Assembly: GCF_030867095.1 (NCBI RefSeq)
Contig: NC_081824.1
Span: forward strand, 169,578,933-169,642,932
Length of the DNA stretch: 64,000 bases
Origin: Alligator mississippiensis
Lineage: Eukaryota; Chordata; Crocodylia; Alligatoridae
Reading direction: 5' to 3'
Shown: piece after piece, positions 35,501 to 42,965 of the stretch
Position numbering within the stretch: position 1 is the stretch's first letter
How the letters are laid out: each line of letters opens with the position of its first letter
Translations under genes and position numbers: made by a program
Notes under the pieces: model-generated
Databases searched by the model: none
What the model was told of the DNA's origin: nothing
The model's input: the letters and a program-made list of their open reading frames with translations, nothing else

Positions 35501-38500
35501 ATGCTGGGCTCACCTCCTCCCACTGCCAGCCGCTTGTACTCCAGGCCATGGCTCTATCCCACCACCATGGCCCAGCTGCTAGCAACTAGTCTCGTTGCCT
35601 CACTCCACCCACCCCACACTGGAACCCACCCACTGGGCCACGGAGGTGGTTCCTGTCTGTGCTGGTCCAACCAAGCTGCAGCCCTGTGCCCACACAAATT
35701 TGGGAGACACATGCCCCGCACCCCATGTATTACCTATGCTCCCCCACCCCATAGATTTACTTGTGGGGAGCTGCGGGAGTTGCTCTCCACCCTGCCTGGC
35801 TGCCACGCGCATGTATGCACACGCACATGCATGTGGTACCCCGTGTCCCACTCCCCCCAGGCCCAAGCAGCCCCTTGCAGGACTGGAACACTGCCAGCCT
35901 GCAAGAGGGAAACCCATGCTTTCCTACATTTTTCTGTGATTGTTCACAACCCTTTCAAATATTCTTGCAACCCCGTTTTGGGTTGCGACCCACAGGTTGA
36001 GAAACACTGGCCTAGGAGACAGAGATCGGGGCACAGTTGGGGTGGAGGGCAAGGGACCAAAGCTCAGTGTGGGGAGGCAGGCAGAGAGCTCCTTCTCCTG
36101 GCAGTTGTCTGCTAGAGCCTAAGAGAAGGGGCAGCCCATCCTAACAGGAGGGGAGAACCCAGACCTTGTTCAATAACCTGTTCCCCTTGGGTCTGCATTG
36201 CCCTAGGAAGGGATCTCTGAAGATGATGTGGAGGACGGCTTTAGGACCATGTTCAGGCAGCTGGCTGGAGAGGTGACTATTCCTGCCCTGGGTGTATGGG
36301 GGCCGGGAGGGGGTGCCCCGCATCACACAAGCAGAGGAGTGAGCATTTGCAGGAATACCCAGAAAGCCCCATCAAGACCGTGCCCTTTGGCACTAGGCAT
36401 TGAATGAGCCCGGGGAGGCACGCTTTGACCTGGAAAGCACTGATCTCCAGAGCTGGGGAGCAGCACTCATTTCAGCCCCACTGGATGTGTGTCCCTCAGT
36501 TTGGCTGGGTGGGCACATCCCATAGCCAGCTGAGGGCAGTGCACCCAAGTCCTGAGCCTTGTCTCTTGCCCTATCCCAGCATTTCTTGCCACCTCAGAGG
36601 GACAGTTGCCTTCCTTGCCCAAAACGAAGTGTCACAAACCTGCAGGTCTCCATTGGCAATGGCAGATATCAGGCAGGGGCCAGCACATAGTGGTGGGTTT
36701 TCAGGAGGAGGAGAGACTGGGGGACTCTCCAGTCCCCTAGGGCTGGGAAAGCTGTTGGTATCGTTAATGCTGTGCTCTCCTGGCAGGATATGGAAATCAG
36801 TGTCTTCGAGCTCAAGACTATTCTGAACAGAGTCATTTCCAGGCGTAAGTGCTGCCCCTCCTACCATCCTGTGCTGGAGGAAGGGGGGAATATCTGTTCT
36901 GTGAAAGTGAATAACAGTCTCATTCCCCCTGCCTGCCCTCAGACAAAGACTTGAAGACAGACGGGTTCAGCATGGAGTCCTGCCGCAACATGGTCAACCT
37001 GATGGACGTATCCTCCTGCTAAGCCCTGTCTGCTGGGGGAGAAGCTGTTCTGCAGGCTTCCTCAGTGTCCCTTCATTCTTTCAGAGACAGCTTTTCCCTG
37101 TGGGGAGTGGGGGGAGTATGTGCTTTTAGTCATTGAGGCTTGGCTCAGATGCCATAAACAGAAGAACAGTGGCATCCCCTGGGCCTGCACCACTCCTGCC
37201 AGATATCCTTTGTGTACCCCTCTCCCCCTCTGGGGGAGGTCAGATCTAGACCACAGGCTAGAGCACAGTAGGCTACAAGGCACCTGGCCTGGCCTGTTGG
37301 CTGTCTCATAGGGCATAACATCTGGCTTTTCCTGAGTCCCAGGAGCTGAGCTCTGCCAGCCTAGAGCCCAGCTGCACTCTGGTTTCAGGTCTGCCTTCCC
37401 TGTGTGAAAAAGTGTGCCCCACCCCTCATCCCCTACCTGCTGTTATGCACACCAGGCCAGGATCCCATGCCTCCCAGGCAGACATACTCTGACACAGGGC
37501 TTGGTACAGGCTGTCCCTGAGGGTGGTGTCCATGGCTAGACCCAGCCCTCCAGTAGGGCTGAGGAAGGATGTTTCAGGTTCTCCCCAGCTCTCTACAGTG
37601 GAGCAGAGCTCCCCTGCCTCATGCTGCCAAATGGTTAGGGCTCACAAACAGAAATCAGTGGCTACCATGGTCTGTGCACTGCAAGCACTGCGAAGGAGGC
37701 AGGAGCCTGCAGGAGTGAAGAGATGATGCTGGGCCCCTTCCACAGTCCAGCTTTGCACCAGCCTGTCGGATATGGGGAGGGGGAGCAGGTGCCAGCACAG
37801 CTCTGCAAACTCACTGGTCTCAGAACATGGCATATACCACATAGGCACAGTGCTGCAGAAATGCAGCCATCTCCAGGTGGGGGCATAGTGCCCATTTAGC
37901 CATAGCCTGGCAGTGTAGGAGGACCCTGCACCCCAGTCAGTCTTGCCTAGGATCTTGATTAACCAGGGAGACTTTGGCCCTTTCCTACCTCTCCTTGACT
38001 CTGTTCCCCAGAAAGATGGCAGCGCACGCCTGGGCCTTGTGGAGTTCCAGATCCTGTGGAACAAGATCCGGAGCTGGCTGGTAAGGAGGGGGGCAAGGAA
38101 GTGCTGGAGCAAGGTCCATGCCTCTATGCTGCACTTATGGTGAGGGTGTTTGGCCATCGGGGTTGGGATCAGGAGGAGGCACTTGCCCAGGTTGAACTCT
38201 GAGACTGTCATTGCAGACGATTTTCCGCCAGCATGACCTGGACAAGTCGGGCACCATGAGCTCTTATGAGATGCGCCTGGCTCTGGAATCAGCAGGTGAG
38301 ACCCCAGCCTGGGGAGGGGAGCCTGGACCCTTCAGGGAAGTCCCTGGCAGCTGGTGCAAGCACAACATTGGGGCCTCCCTGTTCCCTGCCCTGTGGGAGT
38401 ACCCTCCACTATCCAGAAACCACCATAGTAGCTGAAAGGCACAGAACAGCTGATGCAAGAACTTCTGGTCTCTTGGTTGGGGGTCTGGCACCTTGGCCCC

Positions 38501-39904
38501 TGACAGAAAGAAGCTGGGTGGGTTTCCCAGCTGCAGAGGGGCTGGGCAAAGGGGTTGTGACCATAAAGCCAGTGTCCTCTAGTGCATCTGTGCTTATTCC
38601 TGCATGGGCTGGGACCTGCTTCTCTGCTGTTGCTCGGAGGTTCCTACCCCCACAGCTGTAGCCCTCTTAACTGCTACCCATGCTTTTGCCTGCCAGGCTT
38701 CAAGCTGAACAACAAGCTGCATCAGGTGGTGGTGGCACGCTACACTGATGCCAGCCTGGGTGTGGACTTCGATAACTTCGTCTGTTGCCTGGTCAAGCTG
38801 GAGGCTATGTTCAGTAAGTGGCAGCTCCGGGAGCAGCTGCATGCAGCAGCATCTCCAGCCAGGGGCTCAGGGAAGCCAAGTGTTATGATCTGGCCTAGAG
38901 GCAGGTAGCCCCTAAAGAGTATGAAATGAAAAGCAGCTCCTTATGAGAGCATCTTGCTGGGTGGAATTGGAGAGGATGGCACGCTCTATGGAGTCATTGC
39001 TATTGCCCCTTCCAGCACCACAGCCTTTAGAGCACTATAGGCTAGGACTGGCTCAAAGAGTAGAGCATTCTTTACAGCAGGGTTATGCCTTCAGGACCAT
39101 GGGTTGGGTTTGTATCCAGATGTCTCCCATCCAAGTCCTGATTCAGCCTGACCCTGCTTAGCTTCAAACTACAGGTGCCCCAGCCTGAGGCAGGCTGGTT
39201 GTCAGTACTTTGGGGACAGGCATGCCAACCAGAAGCTGCCTATAACAGAATCCCCCTTGTTCTCAGTGCAAAATGAGGTGGACAGCCAGCTGCTAACCAT
39301 GGGGCATGAGGGAGGCAGGGCCCTCAGGGGCGTGGGTCTCTGATAAAGAAGTATAAAGGGAAAACACCCCCATGCAGCACTCACTTCTGCCTTCTGCAGG
39401 ATTCTTCCGCAGCATGGACCCTGAGGGTACCGGGACAGCCGTGATGAACCTTACGGAGGTAAGTGCTGTGCCTAGTGTTCGGGCCTTGGGGTGAACAGAA
39501 GGCCTGGCTCTGGAGCTGGGTTCCTGGGAATGTCCCATTTCTCATGGACTCTGCCTGGGGCCTGTCTCTTCCTCAACCTGCCCTAGAGAAGCCCTCGGAG
39601 GGAAAAGGAGGCATCAGGTTCAGGGGCTGGAGAGCTGAAGTTCAATCAAGCTGTCTGAGGGAGGGGCCAGCCTCACACTGGCTTGTGCATGAGGGGGTGC
39701 GGAGGATCATTACCACAGCCTCTGCTGTAGGTTGTTTGTGCCCCGTCTCCTCTTGGTGCTCAGAGGCAGTGCCCAAGCTGTGGGGCAGACATTCTGTTGG
39801 AGCCTGGTGCGGCCTGCAGCTCTGTAGCCTCTTCCCCAAGCTGCCCATTCACCCTCTTCTCCTTCCCTCCCCTGCAGTGGTTGCTGCTGACGATGTGCGG
39901 CTAG
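23269..39904 (+). CDS. CAPN11: Calpain-11, complete coding region in 21 exons (705 aa)
   Basis: This is a classical calcium-activated cytosolic cysteine protease. Exons: 23269-23514, 24158-24227, 27838-27956, 28182-28315, 28558-28726, 30977-31060, 31148-31233, 31454-31528, 32468-32628, 32933-33102, 33347-33358, 34027-34238, 34765-34804, 36207-36272, 36787-36844, 36943-37007, 38012-38080, 38217-38295, 38697-38813, 39400-39458, 39878-39904. They sum to 2118 nt in one frame. Catalytic Cys108 ([11 protein letters not shown]), His265 (KGHAYSVTG) and Asn289 (RNPWG) have the 157 and 24 residue spacings of CAPN1. A C2-like domain with an acidic loop ([10 protein letters not shown]) follows, then penta-EF-hands. 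The end WLLLTMCG resembles human CAPN11 WLQMTMWG, and the TMEM63B neighbour supports CAPN11. CAPN1-like features persist throughout, as in bird mu/m-calpain. No damage is seen. Confidence 0.95.
24158..24227 (+). CDS. CAPN11: CAPN11 coding exon 2
   Basis: The 70-nt exon, the size I remember for classical calpain genes, encodes [20 protein letters not shown] and then GAL, just before the catalytic Cys. Donor GTAAGT starts at 24228. The large intron that follows hosts several transposon fossils. Confidence 0.95.
24640..25260 (-). mobile_element. CR1 LINE 3' end, minus strand, interrupted by a hAT-like element
   Basis: AAGGCTGGAAGGGACTTCAC at about 24653 is the reversed CR1 tail. The complement of 24720-24872 encodes [20 protein letters not shown], then [15 protein letters not shown]1 sequence resumes after the nested element (ATTACCCTTCGGGTATTTGAAGGCTGTTATCA near 25168). 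The copy lies within CAPN11 intron 2. Confidence 0.8.
24873..25130. mobile_element. Non-autonomous hAT-like DNA transposon nested in CR1
   Basis: The right end AAGTTGGCCACCCCTG is a typical hAT-type terminal sequence. The left end CAGAGGGGCACCAGTG is a weaker match. The flanking CR1 is interrupted exactly over this span. Flanking octamers (CCTTGCTG and CCCTAGGG) agree at only four positions, so the target-site duplication is poor. Confidence 0.55.
27208..27683. mobile_element. Non-autonomous hAT-like DNA transposon in CAPN11 intron 2
   Basis: The left terminus CAGGGCTGTCAAACTCAT and right terminus ATGACACCCCTG are the inverted ends of a common vertebrate hAT family (CAGGGGTGTCAAACTCAT type). 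The interior contains GGGCCACATCCAGTCCATGGGC, the usual subterminal sequence of that family. No transposase frame is present. Confidence 0.75.
27838..27956 (+). CDS. CAPN11: CAPN11 coding exon 3 (catalytic Cys108)
   Basis: This 119-nt exon begins with the split glycine codon and reads [20 protein letters not shown], then [19 protein letters not shown]. The Cys of GDCWLLAA is the nucleophile of the papain-like protease core. Donor GTAGGG starts at 27957. Confidence 0.96.
28182..28315 (+). CDS. CAPN11: CAPN11 coding exon 4
   Basis: This 134-nt exon encodes [20 protein letters not shown], then [20 protein letters not shown] and KAYAK, a hallmark segment of calpain PC1. Donor GTGAGT starts at 28316. 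Confidence 0.96.
28558..28726 (+). CDS. CAPN11: CAPN11 coding exon 5
   Basis: This 169-nt exon encodes [20 protein letters not shown], then [20 protein letters not shown] and [13 protein letters not shown]. It spans the PC1/PC2 boundary. Donor GTAAGA starts at 28727. Confidence 0.96.
29695..30800 (-). mobile_element. Old CR1/L3-type LINE fossil in CAPN11 intron 5
   Basis: CACAGGACTGGAAGGGGTCTCC at about 29716 is a reversed CR1-like tail. AAATTTCCCAGTTTCTCATCTAAGTTTGTTCATAGCCAG and AAGAGCTCTTCTTCCTTAATATTCATC near 30590-30695 match the reversed L3/CR1-type ORF2 end. The middle is too decayed to follow, so it may be two fragments. Confidence 0.5.
30440..30466. repeat. (CA)n microsatellite
   Basis: A run of CA dinucleotides, with CG interruptions, lies within CAPN11 intron 5. 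Confidence 0.95.
30977..31060 (+). CDS. CAPN11: CAPN11 coding exon 6 (catalytic His265)
   Basis: This 84-nt exon encodes [20 protein letters not shown], then YSVTGFKE. The His of KGHAYSVTG belongs to the catalytic triad in PC2. Donor GTGAGT starts at 31061. Confidence 0.96.
31148..31233 (+). CDS. CAPN11: CAPN11 coding exon 7 (catalytic Asn289)
   Basis: This 86-nt exon encodes [20 protein letters not shown], then EWTGAWSDG. The Asn-Pro-Trp of the triad is intact. Donor GTGAGT starts at 31234. Confidence 0.96.
31454..31528 (+). CDS. CAPN11: CAPN11 coding exon 8
   Basis: This 75-nt exon encodes [20 protein letters not shown], then DGEFW, closing the protease core PC2. Donor GTGAGT starts at 31529. 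Confidence 0.95.
32468..32628 (+). CDS. CAPN11: CAPN11 coding exon 9
   Basis: This 161-nt exon encodes [20 protein letters not shown], then [18 protein letters not shown], joining the protease core to the C2-like domain. Acceptor TATGCAG ends at 32467 and donor GTACTG starts at 32629. Confidence 0.96.
32933..33102 (+). CDS. CAPN11: CAPN11 coding exon 10 (acidic loop of the C2-like domain)
   Basis: This 170-nt exon encodes [20 protein letters not shown], then [20 protein letters not shown] and TIGFAVYE. The acidic run at residues 396-405 is the electrostatic-switch loop region of classical calpains. Confidence 0.96.
33347..33358 (+). CDS. CAPN11: CAPN11 coding exon 11, 12-nt micro-exon
   Basis: The exon encodes only VPEE, between acceptor CTCTCCGCAG (ends 33346) and donor GTACGT (33359). 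A 12-nt exon at this place is, to my knowledge, shared by classical calpain genes. It keeps phase 0 on both sides, so skipping it would not shift the frame. Confidence 0.88.
34027..34238 (+). CDS. CAPN11: CAPN11 coding exon 12
   Basis: This 212-nt exon encodes [20 protein letters not shown], then [20 protein letters not shown] and [13 protein letters not shown]. It forms the second half of the C2-like domain. Donor GTGAGT starts at 34239. Confidence 0.96.
34765..34804 (+). CDS. CAPN11: CAPN11 coding exon 13
   Basis: This 40-nt exon encodes [13 protein letters not shown], the acidic linker leading into the EF-hand domain. Donor GTAAGA starts at 34805. Confidence 0.9.
35023..36009. mobile_element. 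hAT-like DNA transposon (about 1 kb, non-autonomous) in CAPN11 intron 13
   Basis: The left end CAGTGGTTCCCAACC and right end GGTTGAGAAACACTG are imperfect inverted repeats of the hAT type. The subterminal GGGTTGCGACCCACAGG is typical of such elements. Flanking octamers GATTAGGG and GCCTAGGA agree at five of eight positions. The interior is GC-rich with short tandem repeats and shows no transposase. Long open frames through it are chance products. Confidence 0.75.
35083..35203 (+). repeat. Three tandem 40-bp units inside the hAT-like element
   Basis: The units start at 35083, 35123 and 35163. Each begins CCAC(A/T)GC(C/T)CCC and contains CTG(G/A)TG followed by CTCAC. The third unit has one extra base. 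Confidence 0.85.
36207..36272 (+). CDS. CAPN11: CAPN11 coding exon 14 (EF-hand 1)
   Basis: This 66-nt exon encodes [20 protein letters not shown], then GE, the first helix of the penta-EF-hand domain. Acceptor GCCCTAG ends at 36206 and donor GTGACT starts at 36273. Confidence 0.94.
36787..36844 (+). CDS. CAPN11: CAPN11 coding exon 15
   Basis: This 58-nt exon encodes [19 protein letters not shown] plus one base. Together with exon 14 it completes EF-hand 1, whose loop is [12 protein letters not shown]. Donor GTAAGT starts at 36845. Confidence 0.95.
36943..37007 (+). CDS. CAPN11: CAPN11 coding exon 16
   Basis: This 65-nt exon encodes [20 protein letters not shown], then MD. The donor GTATCC at 37008 is weak against the GTRAGT consensus, yet the length and phase match the expected calpain exon. 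Confidence 0.9.
38012..38080 (+). CDS. CAPN11: CAPN11 coding exon 17 (EF-hand 2)
   Basis: This 69-nt exon encodes [20 protein letters not shown], then SWL. With the preceding MD it forms the calcium loop [12 protein letters not shown]. Donor GTAAGG starts at 38081. Confidence 0.95.
38217..38295 (+). CDS. CAPN11: CAPN11 coding exon 18 (EF-hand 3)
   Basis: This 79-nt exon encodes [20 protein letters not shown], then LALESA. The loop [12 protein letters not shown] keeps the expected calcium ligands. Donor GTGAGA starts at 38296. Confidence 0.96.
38697..38813 (+). CDS. CAPN11: CAPN11 coding exon 19 (EF-hand 4)
   Basis: This 117-nt exon encodes [20 protein letters not shown], then [18 protein letters not shown]. 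Donor GTAAGT starts at 38814. Confidence 0.96.
39122..39165 (-). repeat. 5S rRNA-like segment, probably a 5S-derived SINE
   Basis: On the + strand it reads GTCTCCCATCCAAG, then CCTGACCCTGCTTAGCTTC. That is the reverse complement of the 5S rRNA internal promoter (GAAGCTAAGCAGGGTCGGGC through ACTTGGATGGGAGAC) with a few changes. The flanks do not continue as 5S, which fits a decayed SINE with a 5S-type head (AmnSINE-like) better than a 5S pseudogene. It lies in CAPN11 intron 19. Confidence 0.75.
39400..39458 (+). CDS. CAPN11: CAPN11 coding exon 20 (EF-hand 5)
   Basis: This 59-nt exon encodes [20 protein letters not shown], the fifth EF-hand, which mediates dimerisation in classical calpains. 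Donor GTAAGT starts at 39459. Confidence 0.95.
39878..39904 (+). CDS. CAPN11: CAPN11 coding exon 21 (C-terminus)
   Basis: The 27-nt last coding exon encodes WLLLTMCG and the stop TAG at 39902-39904. The short WL-L-TM ending is universal in classical calpains, and the final aromatic/Gly type fits CAPN11. Confidence 0.95.
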   Translation, partial: WLLLTMCG

Positions 39905-40969
39905 GAGGAGAGATGGAACCGTGCTGTCTGAGATGCCTGGTGGGCTGGGCCGCCCCAAAGTGCCTCCCTCACCCTGATTTGCATACACCCCTCCCAGCCC
40001 CTCTGCCTCCTTCCCACGTCAGTCCAGCCTGAGTCTGCAGCTTCCTCCTAGCAAGAACTTTCACTCTAGCATGCCCATGGCCAGGCAGGGGGTTGTGGCT
40101 CAGGAAGTAGGGCAGGCCAGAGGGGGACCCTTCTCCTGCTGTGGATGTGGCTTACTCCCCACAACAGGAGGATGGTGGGTAGGGGTGCAATGTGTGTGGG
40201 CTTTGGACCAGCTACTCTGGGAGCCTGCAGGCCTAATGGCCTAGCTACAGGAGGTGGAGGAGCCAGTACCCACTGGGGATGGGGGAGGGAGCCTGCAGGT
40301 GCCCATTGCCTCTCCCTCCTCTACTGGCTCTTGCCGCTAGTTGGACTTTGGTAAGCAACTCCTGCCAGCTTTGGGTACTGGGAATGGCCCCCTGGGCTGC
40401 TTTGCGTTGGTGTGGGCAGAAACCTGGCGGGGGGGGGCGGGGTGTTGCCTGCAGCTAAGCCCCTCGGGGTTACTTAGAGAAATAGGGTGGGGCATTGGCC
40501 AGAGGTCCCCTGGGTTTACTTCCTGGCTGGGGGAGGGGAGCATGGCCAGTCTTTGGGGTTAGAGAAAGGCCCAGCCCAGCCCACCTAAGCATTAGGCTGC
40601 TGCGCTTGCCACTGTAGCATCCCAGCACTTCCCAAAGATGAACCTGACCAAAGCAGTGAGCCCCTCAGGGTGAAACTGCCTAGGTCCTGCCCTGCCCCCC
40701 CTCACTGTTGCTAATTCACCGCGTGGCCTTGGACCAGCCCCTCCCTCCTCCGCACCCCAACTCCTCTCCCTTTTGGTTGCAGGATGCAGTAGCTAGGTGC
40801 TGAATGCTGCTTTGTGCCCCCAGGAAGACTAGGGGTTGTGAATGCGTGTGGCACAGCCTTACAGCAAAGCTTTGTGGCATTGTTGCCCTGAATACCCCAC
40901 CTCCAAGTCTTGACAGGACCCAGGCCAGGAAGTCCCCTCCACCCAGCCATTTCAACCCTCCAGGAGGCT

Positions 40970-41000
<31 letters not shown>
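40970..41000 (+). repeat. (G)31 homopolymer in the CAPN11 3' UTR
   Basis: Thirty-one consecutive G residues lie on the sense strand. Such a run could form G-quadruplexes in RNA and is likely length-variable. The recorded length may be affected by sequencing. Confidence 0.95.
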
Positions 41001-41005
<5 letters not shown>

Positions 41006-41565
41006 TCCTCTCAGAGCCTGTCCTGTGGGGCAGTGCCCTGCACCACTGCCAAGCCAGCCTTGGCCCAGCTGCCCAGGACCGGGACATCCTTTGGGCTGCT
41101 GTGTAGGCAGTAGTGACCACAGGGCTCTTATCCATTTCCTCTGGGGGGAGCAACCACTTCATGCATGGCCAGGGCATCTACCCTCTCCCTTTTGGCCTGG
41201 GCTGAGCTAGAAGGGGCTTTGCTCAGCAGCAGTAGGGCTGGGACTACCATTGGTTCAGGATCCATCCTGTTTGGCACTGCCCCCCATGTTCTCTCCCATT
41301 TGGCCCTTTTACACAGAGGCACAGTGGCCCCTGAATGAGGGGTCTGCTCTCGCCCCCTTCCTTCAGCACCTCTACTCTGCTGCTGCAGGGTGGGGAGAGG
41401 GGGTGGTCCCAGCCTGACTCCTGCTGTGCTGTTGAGGCAGGTGGGGACTCTGGGTGTTTCCCCCACCCCACCCATCACCTCTGCCTCCCCAGAGAACATG
41501 GCTGCATCGATAACCACTTCTGCCCCAACGGCAGACCTGCTTCCCGCTCACTGTGTACTCTAAAC

Positions 41566-41571
41566 AATAAA
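41566..41571 (+). terminator. CAPN11: CAPN11 polyadenylation signal
   Basis: A canonical AATAAA within TAAACAATAAACAGAG is followed about 40 nt later by GT-containing sequence (CAGTGATTG near 41600). It is the first AATAAA after the stop. Confidence 0.75.
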
Positions 41572-41839
41572 CAGAGATCTCTACAAACACAGCCTGGGCA
41601 GTGATTGAATAAGGGTGTCCAGCTCCCTGCAAGGGGAAGGGGTTGCCTGTCCTCACACCACCACCACTGGTGCCTGGGCACAACCCAGCATCTGGTGGAG
41701 CTCCTTGGGCTGGGCTGCGTCAGGCCTGTTGGGGGTAGCCCTGCCTCCAGTGGGGAGGACACTGTGCTCCTGGGCCGTTGCTTCCAGCTCCCTGTGTTCA
41801 GGCAGCCTCTTGTTGCTGTCTCTCTACACAGTCTATAAT

Positions 41840-42120
41840 TTTAATTTAATTTTAATTTATGCCAACACAGATATGGATATATCATCCAAAGCATCCTTTA
41901 ACTGAAATACTTCCTTCACTGAAAAGCCAGTGTAGTTTATATTGCCAAAAGTGCATTTGGGGGGTACAAGAAATATATGCACTAAGAGTTGCCTGTATAC
42001 ATTAACCAGCAAAACTGGTCTAAGGTAAGCAAGTTCCAACATAGCTACAAAGTCCACAGTTACAACTAACATGCTCTTAAAGACTTAAAATGCATTTTAA
42101 ATATAGGAATATTCCTATTC
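41840..42120. other. AT-rich stretch, no gene recognised
   Basis: AATTTTAATTTAATTTTAATTT and following AT-rich sequence stand out from the GC-rich surroundings. This may be an old insertion. No coding or terminal signature was found. Confidence 0.4.
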
Positions 42121-42849
42121 CCTGGTCTAGGGCCAGTTCCTGCGGGGGCAGCAGGATGCTACTTCTCTGTAGCCATGAAATTAAGTTACCCCATGTGTGT
42201 GGTGGGGATGGAGCCCCCAGCCACAGAGGGGCTGAGCAGAGTGATGAGCTTTGGGGCCTGGAGGACTAGCAGGGTATTGCAAGTAAAGAAACTGGTCTGT
42301 TCCAGGACCAGCCATCCCTGAGGTGAGATGCAGTGCTGTGCTGAGGGAGGGGCTGGATGGAGCCTGAGTAGCTGCGGAGTTGTTTCCTAGGGTCTCTGCC
42401 ACCCCCGACCACAGGCCTTCCTTCTTCAGCCTTCCAGCAGTGATCAGCCTCCAGACCAGGGAGCACTGTGGACCAGGAGGCACCGTGGGGCTGAGCTGGG
42501 ATAAGCTGGGTACAGCTAGGAAGTTCAGCAATGCCCAATGCTTCAGCTAACCACAACTGCAGGCAGAGCTGCAAGCATTTCAGCTGGGCTGTCCTGCAAG
42601 CTGCTTGCTGGGCTGCAGTGCCAGCTCTGCACTTTTCTGCCCTTTGTCTTCCTAATTTCTAGCTATTTACTTTTTCACAGTCAGCCTCTTTTCTACTTTG
42701 AATTACTACTACTGTAGTCTCTTTATACACCTGTGGGTTCCCTTCCCTTTGCTCTACCTTTTTGTTTTCCTAACTTCCATCCATTTACATTTCCACTGAC
42801 ATCCCTCCACACTTTTAGCTTCTCTCTTTCCTTGGAGTCTCAGAACAGC

Positions 42850-42965
42850 AGACTCCCCATGCCTGATGAAGGCTGATTGCGCCTGAAAGCTTACTAAGAA
42901 CTTTTTTTCCAACTACTCAGGTGGTCTAATAAAAAATATCACATCTACCCCAAGAAACCGACTCT
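42850..42965 (+). repeat. Retroelement tail with a hammerhead-ribozyme-like core
   Basis: CTGATGA at 42863-42869 is followed by a four-pair hairpin (AGGC 42870-42873 with GCCT 42881-42884, 7-nt loop), then GAAA at 42885-42888. This is the order of the hammerhead core CUGAUGA, stem II, GAAA. The sequence continues with CCAACTACTCAGGTGGTCTAATAAAAAATATC, the tail of a repeat also found inverted at 22648-22735. Hammerhead motifs are known in Penelope-like retroelements, but which family this is was not determined. Stem III (AAGC TTAC) is poor, so activity of this copy is doubtful. Confidence 0.55.

Larger units (their letters stand above)
39905..41590 (+). other. CAPN11: CAPN11 3' UTR
   Basis: The untranslated tail runs from the stop to just past the AATAAA at 41566. 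It contains a 31-G run. No other gene signal was found in it. Confidence 0.7.

Noticed and set aside
35489-36115. 208-codon open frame on the + strand
   Set aside because: It lies inside the non-autonomous hAT-like element and its flank. It is low complexity, with no transposase motifs.
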